From: Apiospora phragmitis
Taxonomy: Eukaryota; Ascomycota; Sordariomycetes; Amphisphaeriales; Apiosporaceae
Direction of reading: 5' to 3'
Length of the DNA stretch: 64,000 nucleotides
Assembly (NCBI GenBank): GCA_038363925.1
Contig: JAQQWL010000006.1
Span: 4,320,501-4,384,500 of the forward strand
Both the position numbers and the translations under genes were made by a program. The first letter of the stretch is position 1. Every line of letters begins with the position of its first letter. The notes below the pieces were generated by a model, which ran no database searches, had not been told where the DNA came from, and saw only the letters and a list, made by a program, of their open reading frames with translations. Below are positions 13,414 through 24,300 of this stretch, piece after piece.

Positions 13414-14453
13414 ATGTCATCCACAGACGAAAGAATCACAATCCCTGATTTTATGGCCTCGTGGCCGTCCGAGAAGGGCTGGCCTTGGAGACCAGACCAC
13501 ACATTGCATCCGACAGCATAAAAGCCGAGTCGGAGCAGTGGCTGCGCGATTACGAAGGCATCGAGGACGCATTCGTCGACAAGATCATCAGGGGCCGCTT
13601 CCCCGACATAGCCTGCCTCATCTATGGGCACCAGGCGAAAGAGCACTGTCTGCTCATGGCGCTCATCATGCTCCACTTCTTCGTCATCGACGAGGAGACG
13701 GACCACGAGGAGGAGGCGGCGGTGCGGGAGAAGACAGAGGCGATGGCCCGCGCGCTCCAGCGCCCTGGGTCGCTTGCCTTGTCCAAGTCAGACGCATGGG
13801 TGGGTATTCGCATGGCCGCCGACATCACAACAAGGTACAGTGCCGCGGGCACCCATGGGTCTTGGAAGTTCTTCGTCGACACGTTTATTGACTACCTGGA
13901 CGGTGTTGCCGAGGAAGCTGCCGCTCGGGATAAGCCGATCCTCTCCCGTACCGAATACCTTGCCTTGCGGTTCAAGACCATCGGCGTGCTCCCCGGCATG
14001 GCCATGGTCCTGATCGACTGCGAGCTGCAGGACGGATTCCTGGACCTCGACATCGTCAAGTCGTTGATGGGTCTCACAGTCCTCATACTCATCCACCAGA
14101 ACGACATCTACAGCTTCGACAAGGAGCAGGCTAGGGGCGAAGATGGCCACAACGGCGTGCGGGTGCTCATGGAGGAGCGCAAGATCGGCGTGCAGGAGGC
14201 CATGGACCGCCTCGGCAGCGAGACAGGCAATCTCGTCAAGCAATTCGTCCGCCTTTGCATGAACCTGCCCACGCTGGAAGACGAGACGAACAATGCTCAC
14301 TTTCGCGTTCTACGAGACGGCTGCATCTCCTGGATCACCGGGATGGAGGTTTGGTACACCCAGGTAACGAAACGCTACGGTATGCAGAACCTAGGCAAGG
14401 ACCGAAAATATAGGCCATCGCAGTTCAGAAGAGATATGTCTAGCCGGGGCTAG
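13414..14453 (+). pseudogene. Class I terpene synthase (sesquiterpene-type) with N-terminal frame break
   Basis: The protein is a fungal class I terpene cyclase, expected to ionise a prenyl diphosphate, most likely FPP, with Mg2+ in the cytosol. In the main frame (from 13461) an IDEETD metal-binding motif (variant of DDxxD) lies at about residues 77-81. A full NSE motif, NDIYSFDKE, lies at 214-222, and an RY pair near the C-terminus (305-306) matches the diphosphate sensor. The main frame has no ATG before the conserved helices. Its first residues would need GTG at 13461. The natural start is the ATG at 13414 (MSSTDERITIPDFMASWP), whose frame stops at 13519. Family homologues join a similar N-terminus to the xPHxxxxxxES segment seen in the second frame at about 13491. 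One base appears missing near 13480-13494. There are no introns. It lies about 480 bp from the AT-rich block. The product and whether the break is biological are unknown. Confidence 0.8.
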
Positions 14454-15017
14454 TACATAATTATGCCGCATTAGAGTCAGGGGTCAGAGCGTCCTAGTAG
14501 GGGTTCACACTCTCTTTTGTCTATAAAGACTCATTTGAAGGAGTGCCCTTTTTCAATATTTTAGTTAAAGCAGTATGGTATTGATTTATATAAGAAATGC
14601 GTTAGTTACCATCGGTGAAGAATCTTACTACTCCAGCCCGTTTTACAGAGATTAAGGTTGGGTTTCGGACCGCAGTATTGGAATAAGAACCCCGGAAAAC
14701 GGATGTTCGTCTTTCGGCGTCAGTGCGCACACTTGGACTCCCGAACGTCTGCGTGGAATATGTACATAAACACGACTTGCTCTTTATGGGCGAGGGGTGT
14801 GGCCATGGGAGGCGTGGAAGCTATTAACAAGACGCCACTTTCACCGTGCGCCGAGGCTCCCGAAAGCAACGCTCATACTTCCGGGAAACTCTATCTTTGT
14901 CTTGACTACCGTAATAACATTAGGATAACCCTGGGTCCCCAGTGGGTAGAAATCTATGGTCCCTAGTCCCGAGAGTGCGCCAAATTCAACGCATTCAGTT
15001 ATACCACTGCATCCAAA
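14454..15017. other. Intergenic region
   Basis: This is the shared 3' side of the terpene synthase (plus) and the MFS permease (minus). The plus-strand open frame at 14658-14966 has no recognisable domain and atypical composition for a gene, so nothing is called here. Confidence 0.5.
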
Positions 15018-16716
15018 CTAGACTCGCGTGGACTTCGCATCCGCCTCTCTCCGCGCTTTCAGCTCCGCCGCCATAGTGCCTACGTGACTTGCACCTTCGA
15101 CGGGGTATTTCTTAAACAGGTACGCCGCGCCAACGGTGCTGACGCTCAGGACCCCGAGCCAAGTGGTGGTGGTGACGAAGCCGGCGACGTAGTGGGGCGC
15201 GTCCCTGTCGGGCCAGAGCCAGGTCGAGTAGATGGACGAGGCGTTGCCGATGGCGTTGATGAGAGCGATTGACACTGCCCGCTTGGCCGCCGACTGCGGG
15301 ACCACGTCCGCCGCCCACGTCTTGACCAGCGGGGAGCAGCCGTAGATGGTGCCGAACGCGAAGACGGTCAGCACGTACTGCGCCACCTTGTCGTGCGACG
15401 TTGTCGTAACCGCGATGAACAATATGCAGCCCAGGCCGGAAAGGCCGCAGATGAACGGCCACTTCGTCTTGTACCGGTCGGCCAGCCAGCAGCAGACCAC
15501 GACGTACACGAGAGCGGCCACGTATGCGGGAATGGTGTAGTACTGACCTGTATGTCCAGTCCACCCGAAGCTTTCCACCAAGGTGGGAATGAAGTATTGC
15601 ATGGTTTGTGCGCCGGTCACAAGCACAAATAGGAAACACTGCACCCATACTCTCCAGTCGCTGCATGTCATCTTGAATGCCTCCCAGTGGGAGTCGCCTC
15701 ATCCCCGGCACCCTGAGCCAAAGCGATGCCGTCGGCTGCAAGACGGTTGCAAGCTAGCAGCGAATCCCCTTGCGACAGGAAGCGCTGGCTGTTAGAGGGG
15801 AAGTCCGGCATCAAGAGAAAGATGACGACGGCGGCTATGGCGGATGCGACGCCTTCAAGGATCTGAAATATTGTGTCAACATATCAGCTGCTAGGTAAAG
15901 GGTAGAGTTTTGCGCTTACGAAAAGCCACCGCCATCCCGCCAGCCCAGCGCTGCCATCCATGTATTGCGTTATGAGGCCGGCCAGCAGACCGGATACGGC
16001 CCCAGCAATTGGCACCGAAGTGTAGAGAAATGAGTAGCGCGTTGCGAGCTCGTACTTGCGATACCAACAGCTAAGATAGAAGGCGCAACCAGGGGCAAAT
16101 CCGGCCTCGGCAACACCCATGAGAAATCGTAAGCCCGCGAGCTGGCTCCAGGTCTGGGTAGCGCCCATCAAAGCTGCGAAAGTACCCCATATGACGCCGA
16201 GGCCAGGAAGGAACACACTCGGCCTGGCCCTCATGAGGACCATGTTGGCAGGGACTTCGAAAATGAGGTAGGATGTGAAGAAGACCAGTACAATGACGGA
16301 GTACTGTTCCGAAGTCAGATCAAATTCTCGTGCTAGACCACCCGTCTCCGCATTTCTAGTTTCATGATAGGCAATGTTTAGCGACATTAAGTGTGCCCGA
16401 CATGGGGATACAAACTGGAAAGGGGGCTCGTGGATTGTACGTACCCAATATTCGATCTATCTAGATTCCCAAGAAGATATAAGATCCACGTGCATGGAAG
16501 AATGCGCCAGTCTAGCTTCCGCTTCAGTCTCCTTTCCTCAGCTGTCCCATCGGCCCACTGAGCAGCCAGTCTTTGGGCATGGTTCACGTCTGAGGCGGCG
16601 CTGTCCACTTCGGGGGAGCCAATATCTTCAGTAAACTTGGCAGAGGCGCGAGAATGGGCACTATCTATGTGCTCGCCGATGCCCTTGCTCTGAATGGGGT
16701 CGACGGGTGATTCCAT
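15018..16716 (-). pseudogene. MFS anion:cation symporter (Dal5/allantoate permease type), frame break in last exon
   Basis: This is a 12-helix major facilitator of the ACS/allantoate permease group, which imports organic anions at the plasma membrane. Exon 1 (16716-16445) carries the N-terminal cytosolic tail and the LDRSNIG motif. Exon 2 (16355-15920) has NAETGGL, the EVPAN helix and R-FLMGVAEAGFAPG. Exon 3 starts at 15862. Introns 16444-16356 (GTACGT...CTAG) and 15919-15863 (GTAAGC...CAG) join in phase. In exon 3 the frame after ...AGDEATP runs to a TGA at about 15672. The expected HWEAFKM continuation followed by helices 7-12 (to 15018) lies in another frame, consistent with one base lost near 15685-15700. 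The gene is divergent from the PdxA-like gene across a 623-bp shared upstream region, suggesting co-regulation and that it may import that pathway's substrate. The substrate itself is inference. Confidence 0.85.
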
Positions 16717-17339
16717 GGTTACTGAATTGATACAAACTTAGATACTCCCTTGACTCTTGGGGGGAGCATTTTGATTGCAAATGTGTATCTGTTTACGGTT
16801 TCATTCCGAGTGTCTTGAATCCTTGATACACATGTCATCACCCATTTGTTGTAACACTTTGTGCTCCCTTGAGCTGTGGGGTAATGGGCCCGATAGCGAA
16901 TCTGGGGTCTTCCCCGTGGGGTCTGTTGTGGTGAGGGAGCACAACGTTCGAACAGAAACTTAGCTCAAGTGAGGAATCTGCAGTTTTTATAGGCCGCCAA
17001 GTCGCTAGATAATTTGGAGGCAGCGATGTATGCGGTGAGCTAATGAGGGGTATTGGCCAATCCTGTGCATGGATATGATCGTCTCATGCAGAAGGCTTAT
17101 GCTATTACGTCGGGCTGCTTCAAGGGACGAACTTTCGGAAGAAATGCCGACGCCACTGTGAGGCCCCATCCCGAGGGATCAACTAATTCGAATGGTATTT
17201 TGCTGCCGACATAGTTCCGAAACAAGGACCCTTACTCTACAAGTTCCGTTTCGATTAGTATTGAGTTAATACCAAAGCATCCGACACGACAAAGGCCGTT
17301 TCTCACGTCAAGCCCAAGGCAATTGTAATCCAAAGCACC
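16717..17339. promoter_or_regulatory. Divergent promoter region between MFS permease and PdxA-like gene
   Basis: This 623-bp stretch separates two head-to-head start codons (16716 on minus, 17340 on plus). No coding frame with family similarity is visible. Divergent transporter/enzyme pairs in fungi are often co-induced. I see no motif I can name with confidence. Confidence 0.5.
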
Positions 17340-18448
17340 ATGGAACCTGAATCCCAGCCACGCAGACCGCGAATCGCTGTCACTCTGGGAGACCCATCAG
17401 GGATCGGACCCGAGGTGGCAGCCAAACTTCTCAGCAACCCCCGCAATCCCCAACGCGCCGACATCGTGGTGCTGGCCGACAAGTCTGAGCTGGACCTAGC
17501 CATACAAGATGCCGGCAGTGTACATATCGCCCTGTCCGAGGGCGGCCGTACGACGGCGGGCCCTCAAGGCGTGCAGCTCTTGGACGACGGCACCGCGTCC
17601 GAGTACCCCGGTGTAACGCGAGGCGCGGTCTCCCAAGCCAGCGGCGCGCGCAGCCTGCACCAGCTGCAGCGCGCCCTCCACCTAGCCCAAGCCGGCGAGC
17701 TCGACGCCCTCGTGTTCGCGCCCCTGAACAAGAGCTCCCTGAAGCAGGCCGGGATGGCGGAGGAGGACGAGCTGCGCTGGTTCGCGAACCAGCTGCACTT
17801 TGAGGGCCGGACGAGCGAGATCAACATCGCGGGACCACAGCTGCTGTGGACGAGCCGCGTGACGAGCCACCTCGGCCTTGAGGACGTCGCGGCCCGCATC
17901 ACCCGGGCCGCGGTGCTCGAGACCATCGAGCTGACGCACCGGCTGCGCCGCGCGTCCGGCGTCGAGCGGCCGCGCCTGGGCGTCTGCGCGTTGAACCCGC
18001 ACGGCGGCGAGGGCGGCGCCTTCGGCCGCCACGAGCTCGACCACATCGGGCCCGCCGTGGGGCTGGCGCGGTCCCGGGGCATCGACGTCGAGGGCCCGTT
18101 CCCTGCGACACCGTCTTCCTCCAGCGCCGGCGCTTCGACGCCGTCGTCACCATGTACCACGACCAGGGCCAGATCGCGATGAAGTTGCTGGGCTTCGATG
18201 GCGGCGTCACCGTGCAGGGCGGCCTGCCTATCCCTGTGGCGACGCCGGCGCACGGGACGGCGTTTGACATTGTCGGCGAGAACGTGGCGTCGGCGGCGAG
18301 CATGCAGAACGCGTTTGATGTTGCGGCCGCGATGGCCGAGAAGAAGTTACAAAAAGGGATTCGGGGTTTGGGAACTACGGCGGGTGCGGAGGTAGCGCTT
18401 AATGTAGTGTCTCCTTCGTCAGTGGCGGAGGTAAACCTTGGCTGTTAG
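17340..18448 (+). pseudogene. PdxA-family 4-hydroxythreonine-4-phosphate/4-phospho-erythronate-type dehydrogenase, frame break
   Basis: PdxA-family enzymes are NAD-dependent, metal-requiring oxidative decarboxylases of beta-hydroxy phosphates. The start at 17340 is followed by the family's GDPSGIGPE motif (residues 17-25). A metal-ligand His follows in TSHLGLED, then LNPHGGEGGAFGRHE. In a different frame come DTVFLQRRRFDAVV, the signature MYHDQGQIAMK, and HGTAFDI. All three metal-ligand histidines and the signature are present, but GPFP and DTVF lie in different frames. One base appears missing near 18104-18107. As written, translation ends at 18182. Total length (about 369 codons) is slightly above the usual 330. 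Fungi make vitamin B6 by the Pdx1/Pdx2 route, so a role in B6 synthesis is unlikely. Degradation of a four-carbon hydroxyacid is more plausible (inference), fitting the divergent organic-anion permease. A DUF1537-type kinase, the usual bacterial partner, is not in the window. Confidence 0.85.
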
Positions 18449-18884
18449 CAGCCGTGATCGGATATGATAACACAAAATTTTGCCAACAATAAAACTGACC
18501 CAGGATTAGGGAGCAGAATTGGGTTGTCGTCTTCGCCTCTGTGCCAAGGTCATGAGTAGTTGCAGCTAAAAGACAATCACGGAAGTAGTCATTCCCAAAT
18601 AAAGGACGGAAGAGGATAAGGCCAAGGACACATTGAAGAGACGTTGGGAAGAGCAATATCATTGTCGGCGCCCAGCTAGGGCTGGCAGGACTTAGCAGCC
18701 GCAATACGAAGTCGGGAAGGGGGCTAGGTCCGGGAACTATCTGATTGTACATATCGGCGTTCTCGTGAAAATATACAGTTCTAATCTCATGCATATGACC
18801 GCGTTAAAGTACCCAATAGACTCAACCGCACCTCGAAAGGGGAATCTTAATGAAGTCATAGAACGGACCGTAGTCATACGGTGC
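18449..18884. other. Intergenic region between convergent genes
   Basis: This lies between the PdxA-like gene end and the ABC-C fragment end. If the ABC-C gene were once full-length, its remaining 1000-plus codons should lie here and beyond, but no ATP-binding-cassette motif is seen on either strand. Confidence 0.5.
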
Positions 18885-19632
18885 TCACGCCTTCGGCTCA
18901 GAGCGGCCTGATTCCGCAGACGCGCTGTCCAGAGCCTCGAGGTCCTCCAGGTCGATCGCGCCTCTACTACGCATGCGAACCAGAGGGGTAGCCCATCCGA
19001 AGAAGCCCTGGAAGTGAGACGGAGCCCAGGGTCTCGGGCGGCGATGCCTTTCCGCGCGTGGGCGCTAGTGGTGTCTTGGCGCACGCCTCCAGCAAGAGCA
19101 GCGCACCCTTGACGGCCACAGCAGCGGTGAAGACGGCGGGCAGCGGCAGGGACTTCTGCGTGAGCCAGAGAGTTCTGGCAATGGCAGCATCAAAGATGAA
19201 GGTGAAGTTGAGGTAGGCCGACAGGAGGTTGGAGGGCTGGGCGGTCCTGGTGTGTTCGTAATGAGAGGCGGCCGGCAGCGACAAGGCGACAAGGAGAGAG
19301 AAAACTGTCGCCGTGACCGAGGCTCCAGATAGCAGCCCGGAGGAGGGCAGGCACCACAGCACCAGAATGGCCAGCTTCAAGACGGCGTAGATTGAAGCCG
19401 TAGTAAGCTTGGCTTGGTGCTTCCAGTCCACCTCGGAGACGCGGCGGGCTTGGGACAACTCAAGGACGCGAGGAAGAGCAGCAGTCATGAACACGCCGCA
19501 TGGGACGATTGTGAGAGCGATCTGCTCGAAAAGGAGGGTAAAGTCGAAGTTGTCGCCCGAAGCCATCCGGCAGCCTGCGGGAATGACGGGCCCGAGCGAG
19601 CTATCGGCATGGCGACAAAAGTGGGGATCCAT
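18885..19632 (-). pseudogene. Truncated ABC-C (MRP-type) transporter, N-terminal TMD0 only
   Basis: From the ATG at 19632 the protein shows the N-terminus of fungal ABC-C multidrug transporters: a CR...DFTLLFEQ segment at about residues 19-35, followed by five hydrophobic helices of TMD0. After PPETLGSVS the frame runs out at 18967. The expected linker text (QGFFGWATPL and AIDLEDLEALD) continues in another frame to a stop at 18885, implying one extra base near 19005-19015. Beyond that the two transmembrane domains and both nucleotide-binding domains are simply absent, whereas intact family members exceed 1300 residues. It is therefore a gene stub that cannot transport. A start at 19746 is also open, but 19632 fits the family. 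Confidence 0.75.
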
Positions 19633-20126
19633 GGTTGCTGGTGAAGTGAATGAACGGGGGGAACTACCGTCTGGCGGAGTAAAGAAGAGAAACGTAAGAA
19701 AGGAAGAAAAGGAAGAAGAGAAGGTGAGAATTGACAATCGAATCAACCGTCAACGGTGCTGCTTTGAGTGAGTTAAAGGAGAAGAGAAGGAAAGGAAAAG
19801 AAAGGTCGAACAGCACATTTTTGATTATGATGTCCTGAGACATTCTGCGTCAGGGGCTCGCGAGCTGGCAGTGGAGTCTAAAACCCCTTGCACAGCCGGT
19901 GCGCATTGCATTGATGGGCGCTAAAGGTCCCCCACTCACTGCACTGCAACACCCTGTATCCATCTCTAGCTGTCAGAGGAAGATCTGAAGAATCTCTCAT
20001 GATCTTCGACGAGGCACCAACGCCAATCAGAGCTGAGTAACGGGCTATTTAAGTTTACGTATGGAAAGCAGGTTGAACATTTGTTTCGTTTCCCAAGTCA
20101 AGAAATCGATACCTCAATCTCATTGC
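19633..20126. other. Intergenic region upstream of the ABC-C stub
   Basis: Contains a purine-rich run (about 19680-19810) and no conserved coding frame. It is the former promoter of the ABC-C gene and the 3' flank of the racemase relic. Confidence 0.45.
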
Positions 20127-20915
20127 TCAAGCGTTTTTTTGTCTTTGTCTTGTCCACACCAACCCGTCTGTCTTGGTCGCCAACCTCCATTGCCCAGTCT
20201 GCCGCAGCCACCGCATGAATTTTGGTAGTGTCAAGAGGGGCAATCCACAGCGCTCCTCAACCTCCTTCCCATCCAGCAGCAATCCAATCCCGGTGCAATC
20301 CAAGATCAAACATTCGGCGCCCGCCGCTTGGAGGCCCGTAACAACCCGGTAGTACATATCGCGCGAGTTTTCCTGGACGATCCCGTTGCACAGATCCTTG
20401 TAGATGATGTCGTGCACAGCCCCGAGCCCCTCCTCGTCCGGCACCACGATCGCCAGCCCGAACTTGTCGCACAGGCGCGTCGCGTAGAAGGAAGTCCTGC
20501 ACCATGGTGAAGCGCGTGCCTAGCAGACCCACGACCCGGAAGCCGGCACGAACGATGCGCTCGGCGGTCGGGCCGGCGATGTGCAGCAGCGGCAGGTTCG
20601 ATGCACCCGCGATGCCCCACAACACCGAGTACATGATGTTGGTACACAGGACGATGGCCTCGGCGCCCGCGCGCTGGAGGACCGCCGCCGCCGCCTCCTC
20701 CAGCACTCGGCCCGCTTCGTCCCACTCGCCGGCGTGCTGCAGCGCTTCAACTGCATGGCGCGAAGTCGAACGAATAGATGATGCACGGCGCGGAGTGCAG
20801 GCCGCCTTTCACAGAGGGCACGTGCCGGTTGATTCCCTGTTAGTAAGTCACGGTCGACTGCCAGCTCATGACCCCGGGGAGGCCCGGTGTCTTCGTTGTC
20901 GGATGAATGAGTGCC
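20127..20915 (-). pseudogene. Aspartate/glutamate racemase family (bacterial-type), multiply broken
   Basis: Minus-strand frames together give a complete Asp/Glu racemase fold. They show a KTPGLPGVMSWQSTVTY N-terminus (20905-20843), then GGLHSAPCIIYSFDFAP, then VEALQHAGEWDEAGRVLE. Next come the first catalytic Cys in VLCTNIM, LLGTRFTMVQDF, VVPDEEG, and the second catalytic Cys in LDCTGIGLLL. Damage: an in-frame TAA at 20840-20842 after TVTY, one extra base near 20750, and one extra base near 20488 (removing one C restores DFFYATR). No ATG precedes the N-terminal block. The family interconverts L- and D-amino acids without cofactor. Two catalytic cysteines remain readable, but the gene cannot make one protein as written. 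Its bacterial-type character and position near PdxA suggest it belonged to the same catabolic set (inference). Confidence 0.8.
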
Positions 20916-21250
20916 GGTCTAGGTCAACCTGGACGGTTCCCTTACACGAAGGCTGTGTGTCGCAGATATCATACGTAGCCGTTCAAGGCATTGTGAGTAA
21001 TTGGGGTTTCAACGAGCTGGGGACTTTTAGGCGCATAGGAAATAGCCCCGTCTGTTCTTTGAGCTGTGTTTTGTGCTCTTTTGTGGCGATGATGGGCCAG
21101 CGTAAGGCCAGTCTCACAATAGGTAATTAGTATCCAGAGGTACTTTGCTCATTGTGCCAAGTTGGCTTGGAGAAGGAAATGGCCAGATATGAGAGTCAGC
21201 AGTAAGCCAGCTGACGGTGCTACGGTCACCCCATGCAACGGCGACCCCTA
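20916..21250. other. GC-normal flank before AT-rich block 2
   Basis: Former 5' flank of the racemase relic. No gene or repeat recognised. Composition turns AT-rich near 21250. Confidence 0.5.
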
Positions 21251-21349
21251 AATTTAAATAGCCCCTAACAGCACCACATATAAATCAGTATATAAACCAG
21301 TTAGCTTTTAATTTATAATTAATTAAATAATACCATCGTCTTCTTTTTC

Positions 21350-24300
21350 TTTTCCTCTTTTTAATAGGCCGTAAACTTAACGAGTTAGTATTATAACGCG
21401 CGATTTAAAATGTTATAAATAGCTCGTTATTAAAATAAGCCGCTGAGAAGTATAATATCCCTAAAATAGTTCTAAGGGCTTATATTCACGGCCGTAAAAC
21501 TATAAAATAACGGAATAAGTCCTTTTAAGCCTTAATAATAGCGGAAAAGTCTTAAATCGTAACTTAATACCTTGCGTAGTATAATCTAAGCTGCTTACCA
21601 GCGCACGTTATTTTTTTAAATATTCGCTTAATAAATTTTTTAAACTAACGGGATTAATATAATACTACGCCGAAAAATAACTTATTAATAAATTTCAGAG
21701 AAAAAAAAGACTCGAATTATTAATAACTCGACCGAACTATCGAATAATTAAAAATAAACCTTATTATTTAAATCTACGAGGTTAAATTAATTTAACCGAA
21801 CCTTTATCGAGGGGACGCAGCTAAGGCGCTACGGTATAAATAACCCGATAGTTATTAACGCCGGTCGCGCCGGACTCGCGTAAAGCTAGTATTACCCGCG
21901 TAATAACATCGCGGCGTATAATTAAACGCGCTAAACGCGTCCTAGTAATGAAAATAGATCGAAAAGAGGTATCGAAAAAGGATTAAAACATTTAAAAAAA
22001 CTGATCGCTAATTTAGCGGCCCTCGAAAAGATCCGTAAAGAGATTTTTTAAGTAATTAAAGAACTCTGAACCGAAGCGACCGAACTACGACCGTACCTTA
22101 ATAATAACGATAATATACCGATAACCCGTAAAAAATTGTGAAAAATAATTAGAAAAGCTATTACTTAAACTACGTAAGATTTTAAAGCCGTATGAATTAA
22201 GTTTTAAGCTTAAATTATATCCGCGCCGCGTAGTAGTAACCCCGTTATTTAATAATTAAAAGTTATCATTTTAACTTATCGAAACCGCGAGTTAATAATT
22301 AAAAACGTAAATTAATTTAATAATATTTAAAAAAAGAGGCTAATAAATATCGTATAGAGCGTTAATATAATAATCGGGTATAACGAAGTTATTATAATAA
22401 GGAAGTTACTTAGCGGCGATATTATTTTTATTTTTAAAAACGAGGCGAAGAAACATATAAAAAATAATAAATAAGTTTTAAATATTTTTAAAAATAATAT
22501 ATAACTTACTTATAAAGAATTAATAATTATTACGAAAAAGATCTTAATAATAAAGCTATAAGATATTTATAACGAAGCCGTGTTATTACGTAGCTTACTC
22601 GTAAATAAATATAACTCGAGGGAGATTTTAAAATATAAGCGTAACTTACCGAAGAACCTCGAAATATACTACGCCTCTTTTATTTTATATATAAACTTTA
22701 TTTAAACTACGAAAGATTTATATAATAACGGCTTAATATAAAATTTCGAGATTTTTAATTATAAACCGTATAATATTAATTTCCGTATTTAATAATATTA
22801 CCGCTATTATAATTATAGCTACGTAATAAAATATTATCGGAAATAGTAACGATACGGCTATTACTTAATAATAATACACTTTAAAAAAGACTAGGCGTAC
22901 TTTTAAAAAGGATCACGAGGTAAAAAACGTTATATTAATTACGGTAAAAAATATACGGCGTAAAATTATAATTACCCCGTAGCGATCTAATAAAGAGAAC
23001 GCGTAAAAAAAACTTATACTTACCGGCTACGCCAGTTCGAAATCCGTAATATCGGTAATAACTCGGTAGGAATAAGGCGTCTATTACTACCGGCAACGCT
23101 CCTTATTAATAATAAAAAAAGGTATATAATAGTTTTTCGGAAAAAAGGCCGCCTACGGTTTAATTTAATAATAAGTAATTAAAGTAAAAAAATATATTTA
23201 TAAAGCCGGCGCGGTACCGCCGCTTTTTTATTAATATAAGATATTATCATAATTTTATAATTATAAACTTATAAATAATATATTAAAACGTTATAATATT
23301 AAAAATAATAACGATATTTATTTTAATTAATTAAAAAAAATAATATATTAATATTATAAAAAATATAAATAAACTTCTATATATAAACCGCATATTACTT
23401 AAAAATAATTAAGTATCGAATAATTTATAGCGAAGGCCGAACAGTTATTTATATATATAAACGCCTCGATATCGCTAAGTTAAAAATTAAAGCAGGTCTC
23501 GATTAAATTACCGTTACGATACCGATAGAAAAAAGTGGCCGTTTTACCGTATAGTTTATATACTCGCCGATCTAAGAAATTTCCCGGTAACGGAGCTTTT
23601 TAAGCGACCTCGATACGACCTCGTACCCCGGGCGATACCTGCTCGTCGGAAACTTTAATATATACTATCTGTTTTAAAACGTATACGGTAAGAAATTATA
23701 TAAAATAAATAACCTTTTTACTTTTACGGACCGATAAAACTTAAAACTAGTTATATTATACGGAGAAATTATAAAATAATATTACGAATAAAGAGAGTTT
23801 ATATTAAACCTAGCTTAAATAATACGAGGAACGATAATTTTATATAAAAAAAACTTTAATTTAAAAGGTTTTAATTATAAAGCGTAAATTATTCGCGTCG
23901 AATGAAAAATTAATTCGTTACGAGGTAATAAAGCGAAAATAAAGAGATAGAACTAAACGATATTAAATAAAGGGTTAGTGTAAGCGGAAGCCGGAGCACG
24001 TTTAACCGATATTATCGAGCTAATAAGCCCGGAAGAGCTAGATTAAGCTATCGATAACCTTATAAGCACTTTACGGAAAATTACCGATATAATAGCGTTA
24101 AAAAAAACCCCTTATATTAATAAAAGTATACCTTAATAATTACCGGAAGTTTAAAAAGCGTAAATTATAACAAAATAACGATACCGAGCTTATTTCGCGG
24201 TACCTTTGTAATATATTTAAAATTAATATACCGAATCGAAAATGAATTTAAAAAAAATCGTTTAAAAGGCGAAAACGAAAAGCTGGCGCCACGTAATCGC

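Noticed and set aside
13788..14300. 170-codon minus-strand frame opposite the terpene synthase
   Set aside because: Shadow of GC-rich codon structure. The plus strand carries the DDxxD-like and NSE motifs in conserved order.
14658..14966. Plus-strand frame after the terpene synthase
   Set aside because: No motif, no signal peptide, and composition like intergenic DNA.
15685..15700. Possible tiny intron explaining the MFS frame change
   Set aside because: The only GT...AG pair that fixes the frame would be about 33 nt, too short for fungal introns, so an indel is more likely.
17564..18303. Long minus-strand frames opposite the PdxA-like gene
   Set aside because: Arg/Ala-rich shadow translations. 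The plus strand has the family signatures.
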